The notes under the pieces: model-generated
The model's database searches: none
What the model was told of the DNA's origin: nothing
Seen by the model: only the letters and a program-made list of their open reading frames with translations
Made by a program: the position numbers and the translations under genes
In this document: piece after piece, positions 16,696 through 25,146 of the stretch
Position numbering within the stretch: the first letter of the stretch is position 1
How the letters are laid out: each line of letters starts with the position of its first letter
From: Geodermatophilus bullaregiensis
Lineage (GTDB): Bacteria > Actinomycetota > Actinomycetes > Mycobacteriales > Geodermatophilaceae
Direction: 5' to 3'
DNA: 64,000 bases
NCBI RefSeq assembly: GCF_016907675.1
Contig: NZ_JAFBCJ010000001.1
Location: 1,860,001-1,924,000 of the forward strand

Positions 16696-17292
16696 ATGAC
16701 CCGCAGCAGCACCGCCCGCATCCCGCTCGACCCGCCCCGCACCCTCGTCTACCGGCTGACGGAGTGGTACTCGCGCCGGCGGTTCGGGACCGTCGCCGAC
16801 CCGGCCGCCGCGATGGGGCACAACCCCCGCGTGCTGGTGACCAACGCCCGGCACGAGATGGCCCTGGAGAAGTGGCACGCGCTCGACCCCACGCTCAAGG
16901 ACCTCGCCCAGATGGCCTCCGCCGTCACGATCGGCTGCTCCTGGTGCGTCGACTTCGGCTACTGGGTCGCCACCCGGAAGGGCACCGACCCGGTCAAGCT
17001 GCGCGACGTCCCGCGGTGGCGGGACAGCGACGTCTTCACCGACCTCGAACGGCGGGTGCTGGCCTACGCAGAGGCGACGAGCCTCACCCCGCCGGCCGTG
17101 ACCGACGAGATGGTGGCCGGCCTGCGGCGCGATCTGGACGACGCCGCCCTGGTCGAGCTGACGATGATGGTCGCCGTGGAGAACTCCCGGTCGCGCTTCA
17201 ACAGCGCACTGGGCCTGACCAGCCAGGGCTTCCGGGACCGCTGCGAGGTCCCCGTCCCGACCGCCCGCACCGCGGCGGCCCCGCCGTCGTGA
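16696..17292 (+). CDS. Carboxymuconolactone decarboxylase/AhpD-like family protein
   Basis: The 198-residue protein carries the CMD-domain CxxC in MASAVTIGCSWCVDFGYW and the later ELTMMVAVENSRSRFNSALGL helix. AhpD-like proteins use such cysteines for thiol-based peroxide reduction; the substrate here is unknown. ECF41 sigma genes are characteristically linked to exactly this kind of gene, and here the stop overlaps the sigma start by 4 bp. ATG 16696 has GGAGAGGAG upstream and a matching ECF41 promoter before it. Confidence 0.9.
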   Translation: MTRSSTARIPLDPPRTLVYRLTEWYSRRRFGTVADPAAAMGHNPRVLVTNARHEMALEKWHALDPTLKDLAQMASAVTIGCSWCVDFGYWVATRKGTDPVKLRDVPRWRDSDVFTDLERRVLAYAEATSLTPPAVTDEMVAGLRRDLDDAALVELTMMVAVENSRSRFNSALGLTSQGFRDRCEVPVPTARTAAAPPS

Positions 17293-18188
17293 GCACTCCG
17301 CAGCCGTCGGCTCCGGACGCCGGGCTGGCGGCCTTCGACCGGCACCGGCGGCTGCTGTTCACCGTCGCCTACCAGATGCTCGGCAGCATCGCCGACGCCG
17401 AGGACGTCGTCCAGGACGCGTGGCTGCGCTGGTCGTCGGCCGCCCGGGACGACGTCGCCGACCCGCGGGCCTACCTGGTGCAGGTCACCTCCCGGCTGGC
17501 CCTCGACCGGCTCGGGTCCGCCCGCTCGAGGCGCGAGACCTACGTCGGCCCGTGGCTGCCCGAGCCCCTGCTGACCGACGAGGCCGCCCGGGGACCGGAG
17601 GAGGCCGCGGAGCTGGGCGAGCAGGTGTCGCTGGCCCTGCTCGTCGTCCTCGAGACCCTCACCCCCGTCGAGCGCGCCGTCTTCGTGCTGCGCGAGGTGT
17701 TCGGCCTGCCGGTCGCCGAGGTGGCCGCCGCGCTCGGGCGCTCGGAGTCCGCCGTCCGCCAGCAGGCGCACCGGGCGCGCGAGCACGTCGAGGCGCGGCG
17801 TCCCCGGTTCGACACCGACCGGCGCACGCAGCGCCAGGTGACCGAGCGGTTCCTCGCCGCGGCCGCCGGCGGGGACGTCGCCGAGCTCGTCGCGCTGCTG
17901 GCCCCCGACGTCGTCCTGGTGACCGACGGCGGAGGACGGGCGAAGGCGGCGCTGCGGCCGATCACCGGCCGGGACAAGGTGCTGCGGTTCCTGCGGGCCA
18001 CCGCCGCCGAGGGGATGGCGATGCCGGACCTGGGGATCGAGGTCACCGACCTCAACGGCGCCCCGGGTGTCGTCGTCCGGACCGGCGGGGAGCCGTACAT
18101 GACCATGTCGCTGGTCGTCGCCGACGGCCGCGTGGAGCAGGTGCTCGTCGTCCGGAACCCGGAGAAGCTGGCCGGCCTGCGGAGGTGA
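17289..18188 (+). CDS. RNA polymerase sigma factor, ECF41 group (SigJ-like)
   Basis: A 299-residue ECF sigma factor with sigma-2 (RLLFTVAYQMLGSIADAEDVVQDAWLRW), a linker with WLPEPL, sigma-4 (PVERAVFVLREVFGLPVAEVAAALGRSESAVRQQAHRA) and a SnoaL-like C-terminal extension. The three conserved ECF41 extension motifs are present as WLPEP, DGGGR and NPEKL. In ECF41 proteins the extension acts as a built-in regulator in place of an anti-sigma factor. GTG 17289 overlaps the CMD gene stop by 4 bp. Confidence 0.93.
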   Translation: MSTPQPSAPDAGLAAFDRHRRLLFTVAYQMLGSIADAEDVVQDAWLRWSSAARDDVADPRAYLVQVTSRLALDRLGSARSRRETYVGPWLPEPLLTDEAARGPEEAAELGEQVSLALLVVLETLTPVERAVFVLREVFGLPVAEVAAALGRSESAVRQQAHRAREHVEARRPRFDTDRRTQRQVTERFLAAAAGGDVAELVALLAPDVVLVTDGGGRAKAALRPITGRDKVLRFLRATAAEGMAMPDLGIEVTDLNGAPGVVVRTGGEPYMTMSLVVADGRVEQVLVVRNPEKLAGLRR

Positions 18189-18245
18189 GGGCCGGGCGGC
18201 CGGCGAGTGGCGGGGGCAGGAGGGTCCTCTGTCTAGGCTCCCCGG

Positions 18246-18980
18246 GTGACCGCCCCCCTGCCCGCCGCCCCCGCCGCGCACGTGGAGCGCGCCCTCTGCG
18301 TGCTCGCCCACCCCGACGACGTCGACTTCGGCAGCGCCGGCACCGTCGCCACGTGGACGGCGGCCGGCACCGAGGTCACCTACTGCATCGTCACCGACGG
18401 CGACGCCGGCGGCTTCGACGAGACGCCGCGCGAACGGATGGGTCCGCTGCGGCGGGACGAGCAGCGGGCCGCCGCGGCCGCCGTCGGCGTGACCGACGTC
18501 CGGTTCCTGGGGTACCCCGACGGCCGGCTGGAGCTGACCCTCGACCTGCGCCGCGACATCTCCCGGGTGATCCGGCAGGTGCGCCCGCAGCGGGTGCTGA
18601 CGAGCTCACCGGAGCGCTGGTACGAGCGGGTCGGGGCCAGCCACCCCGACCACATGACCGTCGGCGAGTCGACGCTGCGCGCGGTCTACCCCGACGCCCG
18701 CAACCCCTTCGCCTTCCCCGAGCTGCTCGCCGACGAGGGCCTGGAGGCGTGGACGGTGTCGGAGGTCTGGCTGGGCGCCAGCCCGCGGGCGGACCACGCC
18801 GTCGACGTCACCGACGTGGTCGAGCTGAAGTTCGCCGCGCTGCAGAGCCACGTGACGCAGGTGAGCCACATGGACGACCTCGAGGGCTTCCTCTCCGGCT
18901 GGATGAGCCAGACCGCCCGCCGGTTCGGCCTGCCCGCCGGCCGCCTGGCCGAGGCCTTCCACGTCGTCCACACCGCCTGA
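18246..18980 (+). CDS. PIG-L family deacetylase (MshB/Mca-like)
   Basis: The 244-residue protein has the zinc-binding AHPDDVDFGSAGT near residue 20, TDGDAGGFDETPRERM, RFLGYPDGRLELT, a ASHPDHMTVGE motif carrying the third ligand, and AALQSHVTQ. This is the LmbE/PIG-L fold that deacetylates N-acetyl-glucosamine derivatives, including mycothiol precursors and conjugates. Whether it is MshB, Mca or another member cannot be decided by eye. GTG 18246 lies 6 bp after a TAGGCT -10 hexamer (18234-18239), pointing to a leaderless transcript separate from the sigma operon. Confidence 0.88.
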   Translation: MTAPLPAAPAAHVERALCVLAHPDDVDFGSAGTVATWTAAGTEVTYCIVTDGDAGGFDETPRERMGPLRRDEQRAAAAAVGVTDVRFLGYPDGRLELTLDLRRDISRVIRQVRPQRVLTSSPERWYERVGASHPDHMTVGESTLRAVYPDARNPFAFPELLADEGLEAWTVSEVWLGASPRADHAVDVTDVVELKFAALQSHVTQVSHMDDLEGFLSGWMSQTARRFGLPAGRLAEAFHVVHTA

Positions 18981-19053
18981 TCGCCGTGGCCGGGGTGGCG
19001 GGGCCGTCCCAGGCCGACCGGCCCCGCCACCCTCGTGTCAGGCCTCCCCGGTG

Positions 19054-20145
19054 TCAGGCGTCGTGGTGGTGACCCAGTCCGCCGTCGCCCTCCGCCGCGA
19101 AGGTGCCCTCCGGGCCGGCGGGCTCGGGCAGCTCGAACGGCCGGCCGGGGACCGGCTTGCCCGGCACGGCGTTCACGGTCTCCGTGGAGTACGCGAACGT
19201 CAGCATCGCGAACGCGATCAGGTCGCTGTTCACCTCGAGCGCGTGGTGTCGTTGTTCTCGTAGGTGTCGCAGGCCAGGTGGTAGCACGGGTTGAACTGCT
19301 CCCCGGCCGTGCCGCCCCAGATCGCTGCCTGCTCCTCGGTCTTGACCACCTCGGCGCCCGTGAACAGCCCTCCCGAGGGGAAGTCGGCGAGGATGAACGC
19401 CTCGTAGTCGCTCCGCCCCGAGAACTCGGTGTCGTCGTAGGGCTCACCGATCGCCGTGTAGTACGACTCGTAGACGTCCTCGACGGCCTCCGAGCCCTCG
19501 GGGATGGTGACGCCCTCGGGAGCCGGGAAGGTCGACTCGTCGGCGTCGTAGACCATGAAGACGTAGTTCGGCGAGCCGACCATGTCGTAGTTCGTGTAGA
19601 GCGCGATGCGGTCGCGCTCCTCCTGCGACAGCCCCGCGACGTAGTCGGCCGAGCCCACCAGACCCTGCTCCTCGGCGGCCCACCAGGCGAACCGCAGCGT
19701 GTTCTGCGGCTCGGTGCCGGCCATCATCAGGGCCGTCTCCAGGATCGCTGCCGAACCCGAGCCGTTGTCGTTGATCCCCGGCCCCTCGATGACGCTGTCG
19801 AGGTGCGCACCGGCCATGACGACGTCGTCGGGGTTCTCGCCCGGCAGCTCGGCGATCACGTTGTGGTCGGTGCGCGTCTCGGCGGGCAGGACGTTCACGT
19901 ACGCGGTCGAGCCGTCCTCGGCCAGCGACAGTCCGTCCTGGGAGCTCGCGCCGACCACGGGGATGCCGTGGGTGACCGGTCCGGGCGCCCCGGGGATCGG
20001 CTCGTCCACGCTCGTGGCGTCGGCGACGAGCAGTTCCTCCCGGTCCGGGGTGTTGCCCTGGTTCATGACGACGACCGCCTCGGCGCCGGCCTGCTCCGCG
20101 TAGTAGGCCTTCGTCCCGAAGAAGCAGGTCCCGCCGCGACCGCCT
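19054..20145 (-). pseudogene. M28 family metallopeptidase, truncated and frameshifted
   Basis: Recognisable M28 sequence runs from GTCFFGTKAYYAEQAGAEAV near 20136 through VMAGAHLDSVIEGPGINDNG (zinc ligands), WWAAEEQGLVGS and FSGRSDYEAF to CDTYENNDTT near 19245. There the frame is lost: the expected continuation ALEVNSDLIAFAMLTFAYST is encoded one frame over, down to 19054, as if one base had been deleted near 19243. The N-terminus (signal peptide and about the first 150-200 residues) is also missing; upstream of 20145 no frame resembles it. Two independent lesions make a sequencing error unlikely as the whole explanation. Confidence 0.85.
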
Positions 20146-20453
20146 TCGTGCCGGTCCTGCCGGACCTCGTACGCCGTCCCGCCATCCCGTTCCTCCTCGT
20201 CAGGTCCGCCGGGCGACAGCGACCGACGGACACGTCCCGGTTCCCGATCGGCCGAGGATGGCCCGGGGCGGGCGGGAGGTACGGGGCCTGCGACGGGCGG
20301 CGTCGGCGGCCGGGGAGCCGCGCGATGACCGGGGAGGTGGCTGAGCGGCGCCTTTCTGGGGTGGTGCGATCGGTGTGACGTGGGACACGCCCGGGTCGGA
20401 GGTTGACGCTCGGTCACGCCGAGGGGACGGTCAGCCGACCGGTCGACCCCGCC
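20146..20453. other. Gene-free spacer
   Basis: About 300 bp between the broken M28 gene and the response regulator. I see no convincing reading frame, RNA or hairpin. It probably contains the remains of the peptidase promoter/5' end, but no similarity is visible. Confidence 0.5.
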
Positions 20454-21116
20454 TCAGAGCAGGCGGTTGGTGGCCGCCCAGCGGGTGAGCTCGTTGCGGT
20501 TGGACAGCTGGAGCTTGCGCAGCACGTTCGACGCGTGCGACTCCACGGTCTTGACCGAGATGAACAGCCGCCCGCCGATCTCGCGGTAGGTGTAGCCGCG
20601 GGCCAGCAGCTGCATGACCTCGCGCTCGCGCGCGCTGAGCAGGTTCAGGCCGGGGTCGGTGGCGGGGTCCTCCGGCTGCGGGGCGGACGGCGACGAGGCG
20701 GCGAACGCGTCGAGCACGAAGCCGGCCAGCCGGGGGCTGAAGACGACGTCGCCCTCGGCCACCCGCTGCACCGCCGCGATCAGGTCGGGCCCCGAGATGG
20801 TCTTGGTGACGTAGCCGCGGGCGCCCGCGCGGATGACCGCGATGACGTCCTCGGCGGCGTCGGACACCGACAGCGCCAGCCAGCGCACCTCCGGCAGCTC
20901 GGCGCGCAGCGCCTCGAGCACCGCCCGCCCGTCGCCGCCGGGCAGGTGGACGTCGAGCAGCACGACGTCGGGGGCGGCGGCACGGATGCCGGTGATCGCG
21001 GAGTCGACGTCGGCGGCCTCCCCGACCACGGTCACCGAGTCGCCCAGCTCGGCGCGCACGCCCGCGCGGACCATGGCGTGGTCGTCGACGAGGTAGACGC
21101 GGGGCCGGTCGCTCAC
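20454..21116 (-). CDS. NarL/LuxR-family response regulator
   Basis: A 220-residue regulator: receiver domain with RVYLVDDHAMVRAG, phospho-acceptor Asp in VVLLDVHLPGGDG (about residue 54) and KTISG, then a LuxR helix-turn-helix LSAREREVMQLLARGYTYREIGGRLFISVKTVESHASNVLRKL. The receiver residues are intact, so it should be phosphorylated by the histidine kinase encoded just upstream, with which it overlaps by 4 bp. The PspC-containing genes on the opposite strand are likely targets. Confidence 0.93.
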   Translation of the reverse strand: MSDRPRVYLVDDHAMVRAGVRAELGDSVTVVGEAADVDSAITGIRAAAPDVVLLDVHLPGGDGRAVLEALRAELPEVRWLALSVSDAAEDVIAVIRAGARGYVTKTISGPDLIAAVQRVAEGDVVFSPRLAGFVLDAFAASSPSAPQPEDPATDPGLNLLSAREREVMQLLARGYTYREIGGRLFISVKTVESHASNVLRKLQLSNRNELTRWAATNRLL

Positions 21117-22402
21117 GCCGCGGCCTCGCGGGGCAGGCAGAGCTCCACCTCCGTGCCCTCCCCCGGCGCGGACCGGACGCTCGCCGTCCCGCCGAAGCGG
21201 GTCAGCCGCCCGCTCACCGAGTCGCGCAGGCCGCGCCGGTCGGCCGGTACCGCGGCGGGCTCGAACCCGGTCCCGCGGTCGCGGACGAACACCGACACCT
21301 GGGCCGCGGACACCTCGGTGTAGAGGTCGGCGGAGGTCACGCCGGCGTGCTTGGCCGCGTTGACCAGCGCCTCCCGGGCGGCTGCACCGAGGGCGGCCAG
21401 CGCGTCGTCGACCGGTGCGTCCCCGACGACGACGGGGTCGACGGTCAGCTCGTGGTCGGCCTCGACCTCGGCCACGATCTGCGACACCAGCGCCGTCCAC
21501 GTGCCGCCGGCCGCGGCCGCCGGCTCGTAGAGCCAGCTGCGCAGCTCGCGCTCCTGGCTGCGGGCCAGCCGGGCGACGGCCTGCTGGTCGTCGGCGTGCC
21601 GCTGGATGAGGGCGAGGGTCTGCAGCACCGAGTCGTGCAGGTGGGCGGCGACCGCGGCCCGCTCCTCCGACCGGATGCGGGCGGTCCGCTCGGCGGCCCG
21701 GGAGTCGAGCAGGCGGCGCCAGAACGGCGCGGTGGCCAGCACCACCCCGGCGAGGATGACCAGGGTGGCGGTGAACCCGTTGCGGGCGTTGGCCAGCTGC
21801 CCGGTGGTGGCCAGCAGCAGCACCACCCCGCCGGCGGCGAGCAGCCCCCCGCCGGCCAGCACCCACCGGACGCCGGGGCGGGCGAGCGTGCGGTCGGTGT
21901 CGAGCTGGCGCCAGATGACGGCCAGGCCGCCGCCGACGAGCAGCAGCGGGGCGATGAGGTCGCTGTTGCCCCAGGTGGAGAGGTTGGTGACCAGCACGAG
22001 GGCGCCGAGCCCGAAGAGGACCAGGCCGAGGGTCTGCCGCCGGCTCGGCTCCGACTCCGTGCGGGCCGGTGCGGCGTCGCCCAGCGGGACGAAGAACCAC
22101 AGCAGCGCGTAGACCACGACGCCGATGCCGGTGGTGGCCAGCGCGACGAGGACCACCCGCACGACGAGCGGGTCGACGCGCAGGTGCGCCGCCGTCCCGG
22201 CCGCGACCCCGGCCAGCAGCCGGCCCGACCGGGGCCGGACCAGCGGCGGCCGCCCGTCCCCCATGGTGACCGGAGCCGCGGCGCCGGGCACGGGGGCGAG
22301 GCCGCCGGGCACGCCGACGGGGCCGCCGGGCGCGGGTCCGCTCGCGGCCGGCGGGGCAGCCGCCGGGGGTCCGCCCGCAGGGGTCGGCGCCGTCCTCGTC
22401 AC
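21113..22402 (-). CDS. PspC-domain sensor histidine kinase
   Basis: A 429-residue kinase. After a Pro/Ala-rich N-terminus comes a PspC domain (RSGRLLAGVAAGTAAHLRVDPLVVRVVLV ... LLWFFVPLG), further membrane helices, a HisKA_3 segment ERAAVAAHLHDSVLQTLALIQ with the phospho-His, and an HATPase domain (NAAKHAG, DRGTGFEP, GRLTRFGGTASVRSAPGEGTEVEL). It pairs with the response regulator at 20454-21116. GTG 22402 is chosen; the open frame continues but without homology. The shared PspC domain with the divergent gene suggests sensing of envelope stress. Confidence 0.92.
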   Translation of the reverse strand: MTRTAPTPAGGPPAAAPPAASGPAPGGPVGVPGGLAPVPGAAAPVTMGDGRPPLVRPRSGRLLAGVAAGTAAHLRVDPLVVRVVLVALATTGIGVVVYALLWFFVPLGDAAPARTESEPSRRQTLGLVLFGLGALVLVTNLSTWGNSDLIAPLLLVGGGLAVIWRQLDTDRTLARPGVRWVLAGGGLLAAGGVVLLLATTGQLANARNGFTATLVILAGVVLATAPFWRRLLDSRAAERTARIRSEERAAVAAHLHDSVLQTLALIQRHADDQQAVARLARSQERELRSWLYEPAAAAGGTWTALVSQIVAEVEADHELTVDPVVVGDAPVDDALAALGAAAREALVNAAKHAGVTSADLYTEVSAAQVSVFVRDRGTGFEPAAVPADRRGLRDSVSGRLTRFGGTASVRSAPGEGTEVELCLPREAAA

Positions 22403-22526
22403 GCGACGATCGTCGCACCGCGCGGCCCCCGTCCGGTACCGGGAAGCCCCCGGAGGAGGAGGACCAGGGTCGGATGGGGGCCTTCCCCGATACCGTGGCG
22501 GCGGCCCGGTCGGCACGCTCTGCGCC

Positions 22527-23411
22527 ATGACCGCCGCACCCCCTCCCGCTCCGCTCACCGAACCCCCACCGGTGGCCCGCTCCTCGCTCCGGCGCAGCCG
22601 CACCGACAAGGTCGTCGGCGGTGTCGCCGGCGGCCTCGCCGAGTACAGCGGCATCGACGCGCTGCTGTGGCGGGTCGGCTTCGTCGCCCTGACCGTCGCC
22701 GGCGGCTCGGGCGTCCTCGTCTACCTGCTGCTGTGGCTGCTCATGCCGGCCGGCCCGCGCCGTCCCGTCGACGGCGCCCCGGCGCAGCCGCCCGGCCCCC
22801 GCTCCCCCGTCGCCGGGATCACCGTCGCGGGGCTGCTGATCGCCGTGGGGCTGCTGGTCCTGGTCACCCGCTACACCGACCTCGACCTCGGCCCGACCGG
22901 CGTCCTCGCCACCGCGCTGCTCGTCGTCGGCCTGGGGCTGGTCGGGTCCAGCTTCGCCCGCGGCCGCTCGCCGCGCCGTGGGCTGATCGCCGTCGGCGCC
23001 GTCCTGTCCGTGGCGCTGCTGTTCGCCTCCGCCGTCCCGTGGACCGACGGGGACGACGACGACTTCGGCGGTGGCGTCGGCGACCGCACCTACCGGCCGA
23101 CGAGCGTCGCGGAGGTGGACGACGTGTACCGCCTCGGCGCCGGCGACCTCGACGTCGACCTGTCCGAGATCGGCCCCGGCGACCGGGACCGGCCGCTGGA
23201 GGTGCGCATCGAGCACGGTGCGGGCGACCTCGACGTCACCGTGCCCGGGGACGCCGACGTGCGGATCGACGTCGAGAGCGGCATCGGCGAGGTCGACCTG
23301 CTCGGCCGCAGTGACGGCGGCCTGTTCCGCGCCCCCGGCGGGGACGGCGACGCCGACCTCGTCCTGACCATCGAGCACGGCGTCGGAGACGTGGAGGTGT
23401 CCCGTGCCTGA
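22527..23411 (+). CDS. PspC-domain membrane protein with LiaF-like C-terminus
   Basis: The 294-residue protein starts with a PspC domain (SRTDKVVGGVAGGLAEYSGIDALLWRVGFV ... LLWLLMPAG), continues through about three further helices, and ends in a beta-rich region (LDVTVPGDADVRIDVESGIG, EHGVGDVEVS) like the LiaF/toast-rack domain. LiaF-type proteins inhibit a cognate histidine kinase in firmicutes. Here the kinase is divergent and also has a PspC domain. ATG 22527 is the start; the downstream small membrane gene overlaps its end by 8 bp. Confidence 0.85.
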   Translation: MTAAPPPAPLTEPPPVARSSLRRSRTDKVVGGVAGGLAEYSGIDALLWRVGFVALTVAGGSGVLVYLLLWLLMPAGPRRPVDGAPAQPPGPRSPVAGITVAGLLIAVGLLVLVTRYTDLDLGPTGVLATALLVVGLGLVGSSFARGRSPRRGLIAVGAVLSVALLFASAVPWTDGDDDDFGGGVGDRTYRPTSVAEVDDVYRLGAGDLDVDLSEIGPGDRDRPLEVRIEHGAGDLDVTVPGDADVRIDVESGIGEVDLLGRSDGGLFRAPGGDGDADLVLTIEHGVGDVEVSRA

Positions 23412-23703
23412 CTACAGCGAGTTCCCCACCACCCCCACCGGCTGGCAGGAGCGCGCGCTCGCCGAGCAGTGGCAGTACCCGACCGCGCTGGAGACGCAGG
23501 ACGCCCCGCCGCCGCAGCGCCGGGTCGACCTGGTCACCCTCGTCCCGGGCGTTGTCTACGTCCTCCTGGCGCTGGTGGTCCTCGCCGGGGTGACGCTGCC
23601 CCTGGGCTTCCTCGCCGACGGCGGCCTGCTGTGGCTGCTGCTGGTCGGCGCCGGCGTCGGGCTCCTGGTGAGCGAGCTCCGGAAGGCCCGCCGCAGGCGC
23701 TGA
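23404..23703 (+). CDS. Small two-helix membrane protein
   Basis: A 99-residue protein with about 45 polar residues followed by two hydrophobic helices (LVPGVVYVLLALVVLAGVTL and GGLLWLLLVGAGVGLLV) and a basic tail KARRRR. No family recognised. Its GTG start lies inside the end of the PspC/LiaF-like gene and is followed by a strong terminator, so it is the last gene of that stress operon. Confidence 0.75.
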   Translation: MPDYSEFPTTPTGWQERALAEQWQYPTALETQDAPPPQRRVDLVTLVPGVVYVLLALVVLAGVTLPLGFLADGGLLWLLLVGAGVGLLVSELRKARRRR

Positions 23704-23725
23704 CCGGCACGGGGGTGCACCGATC

Positions 23726-23759
23726 GAGGGCCCGGGGAGCGACCGCTCCCCGGGCCCTC
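23726..23759. terminator. Bidirectional hairpin terminator
   Basis: GAGGGCCCGGGGAGC (23726-23740) and GCTCCCCGGGCCCTC (23745-23759) form a perfect 15-bp stem with a 4-nt loop between two convergent genes. There is no clear T-tract. Confidence 0.8.
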
Positions 23760-23766
23760 CGTCGTG

Positions 23767-24351
23767 TCAGCCGGCGACCCGCTCGCAGAAGGCCAGCGCC
23801 TCGCGCCACAGCCGCTCGGTCGCCTGCGGGTCGTACTCGTCCGGCAGGCTCGGGTCGGTGAACAGGTGGCCGGCGCCCTCGTGGTCGACGACCTCGAGCC
23901 GGCCGCCGCCGCGCGCGACGTCGTCGGCGAACGCGGCCACCCACTCCTCTCGCCGGAAGGGGTCGCCGAGCGTGTAGTGGAGCTGAGCGGGCAGGCCGGC
24001 CGGCCAGGGGACGTCGCCGAGCAGGGCGAGCGGGAGCGCACCGGAGAACAGCAGGACCCCGCTGCAGCGGCGCTGCGTGGCGACGTACTCGGCCATGCCC
24101 GCGCCGTTGGAGAAGCCGGCGGCGACGAAGCCGTCGGGCAGCTCGCGGACGCCGTCGAGCGCGGTGCCCAGCAGCGCCGGGATCCCGATCGACTCGAAGA
24201 GCGCACCGGCCTCCTCGTAGTCGTCGAACACCCGGCCGTCGTACTGGTCGACGACGACGACCTCGTGGCCGGCGGTGCGCAGCCGGTCCGCGGCGTCGGT
24301 GACGCCGGGGCGGACGCCGAGGACGGAGTGGAAGAGCGCGACGGTGGTCAT
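23767..24351 (-). CDS. Dienelactone hydrolase family protein with a serine elbow
   Basis: A 194-residue alpha/beta hydrolase of the dienelactone hydrolase superfamily: MTTVALFHSVLGVRPGV opening, VVDQYDGRVFDDY, nucleophile region FVAAGFSNGAGMAEY, LHYTLGDPF and the acid/His end VDHEGAGHLFTD. The classical enzyme uses Cys (GxCxG); here the elbow reads GFSNG, so a serine nucleophile is predicted. ATG 24351 is the start. It is divergent from the WYL regulator, a common regulator/target arrangement. Confidence 0.82.
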   Translation of the reverse strand: MTTVALFHSVLGVRPGVTDAADRLRTAGHEVVVVDQYDGRVFDDYEEAGALFESIGIPALLGTALDGVRELPDGFVAAGFSNGAGMAEYVATQRRCSGVLLFSGALPLALLGDVPWPAGLPAQLHYTLGDPFRREEWVAAFADDVARGGGRLEVVDHEGAGHLFTDPSLPDEYDPQATERLWREALAFCERVAG

Positions 24352-24414
24352 GCACCCACTCTCGGACGCCCTCGGTGACACCGTCCTGTCACCGTCTCCT
24401 GCCACTCTTGCCGC

Positions 24415-25146
24415 GTGAACCGCACCGACCGGCTGCACGCACTGACCGAGGAGCTGCGCCGGGCCGGCTCCCGCGGGCGGACGGCGCGGCGGCTGGCGGC
24501 GTGGCTGGAGGTGTCCACCCGCACGGTGAAGCGCGACGTCGGCGCGCTGCAGCAGGCCGGCGTCCCGATCTGGGCGAGCGCCGGCCCGGGCGGCGGCTAC
24601 GTCCTCGACGCCGCGGCCACGCTCCCGCCGGTCAACCTCACGGCCGCGCAGGCCGTGGCGGTGGCGGTCGCGCTGGCCGGCGCGACGGACGTGCCCTTCG
24701 CCGCCGACGGTCGCGCGGCGCTGGAGAAGGTGCTCGACGTCCTCGGTCCCGCGGCCCGGGCAGAGGTGGAGCGCCTCGGGAGCCGGGTGTGGGTGCGCGG
24801 CCGGCCGGGTGGACGCCCGGACCCGGCGCCCGTGGTCGAGGACGCGCTGGCCCGGCGCCGCGTCGTCGCGATCTCCTACCGCGACCGCGCGGGCACCGCC
24901 TCGCGCCGCCGGGTCGAGCCGCACCTGTTCGCCCGCACCGGCGACCACTGGTACCTGGTCGGCTGGTGCCGGGAGCGCGACGCCCCGCGCTGGTTCCGCT
25001 GGGACCGCATCGAGGCCGCCGACCTGACCACCGAGCCGGCACCGGCCCACGACCCCGCCGTCTTCGGCGCCCCGCCGGCGGACGCCCACAGCGTCCGGAC
25101 CGGGGCTGCCCCGGTCACACCTCCGAGGAGGCCGGCACCAGGGTGA
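24415..25146 (+). CDS. HTH-WYL (YafY/YobV-type) transcriptional regulator
   Basis: The 243 residues comprise an N-terminal helix-turn-helix (LRRAGSRGRTARRLAAWLEVSTRTVKRDVGALQQAGVPI) and a WYL-type ligand domain (VAISYRDRAGTASRRRVEPHLFARTGDHWYLVGWCRERDAPRWFRWDRI). WYL proteins often respond to nucleotides or oligonucleotides. It is divergent from the hydrolase gene 63 bp away and probably controls it. Its 3' end overlaps the convergent vapC by 32 bp. GTG 24415. Confidence 0.9.
   Translation: MNRTDRLHALTEELRRAGSRGRTARRLAAWLEVSTRTVKRDVGALQQAGVPIWASAGPGGGYVLDAAATLPPVNLTAAQAVAVAVALAGATDVPFAADGRAALEKVLDVLGPAARAEVERLGSRVWVRGRPGGRPDPAPVVEDALARRRVVAISYRDRAGTASRRRVEPHLFARTGDHWYLVGWCRERDAPRWFRWDRIEAADLTTEPAPAHDPAVFGAPPADAHSVRTGAAPVTPPRRPAPG

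Noticed and set aside
20454-23378. A single 974-codon minus-strand reading covering the response regulator
   Set aside because: Only the last 220 codons are protein-like; the rest shadows the kinase gene in another frame. The GTG at 21116 with a 4-bp overlap is the real start.
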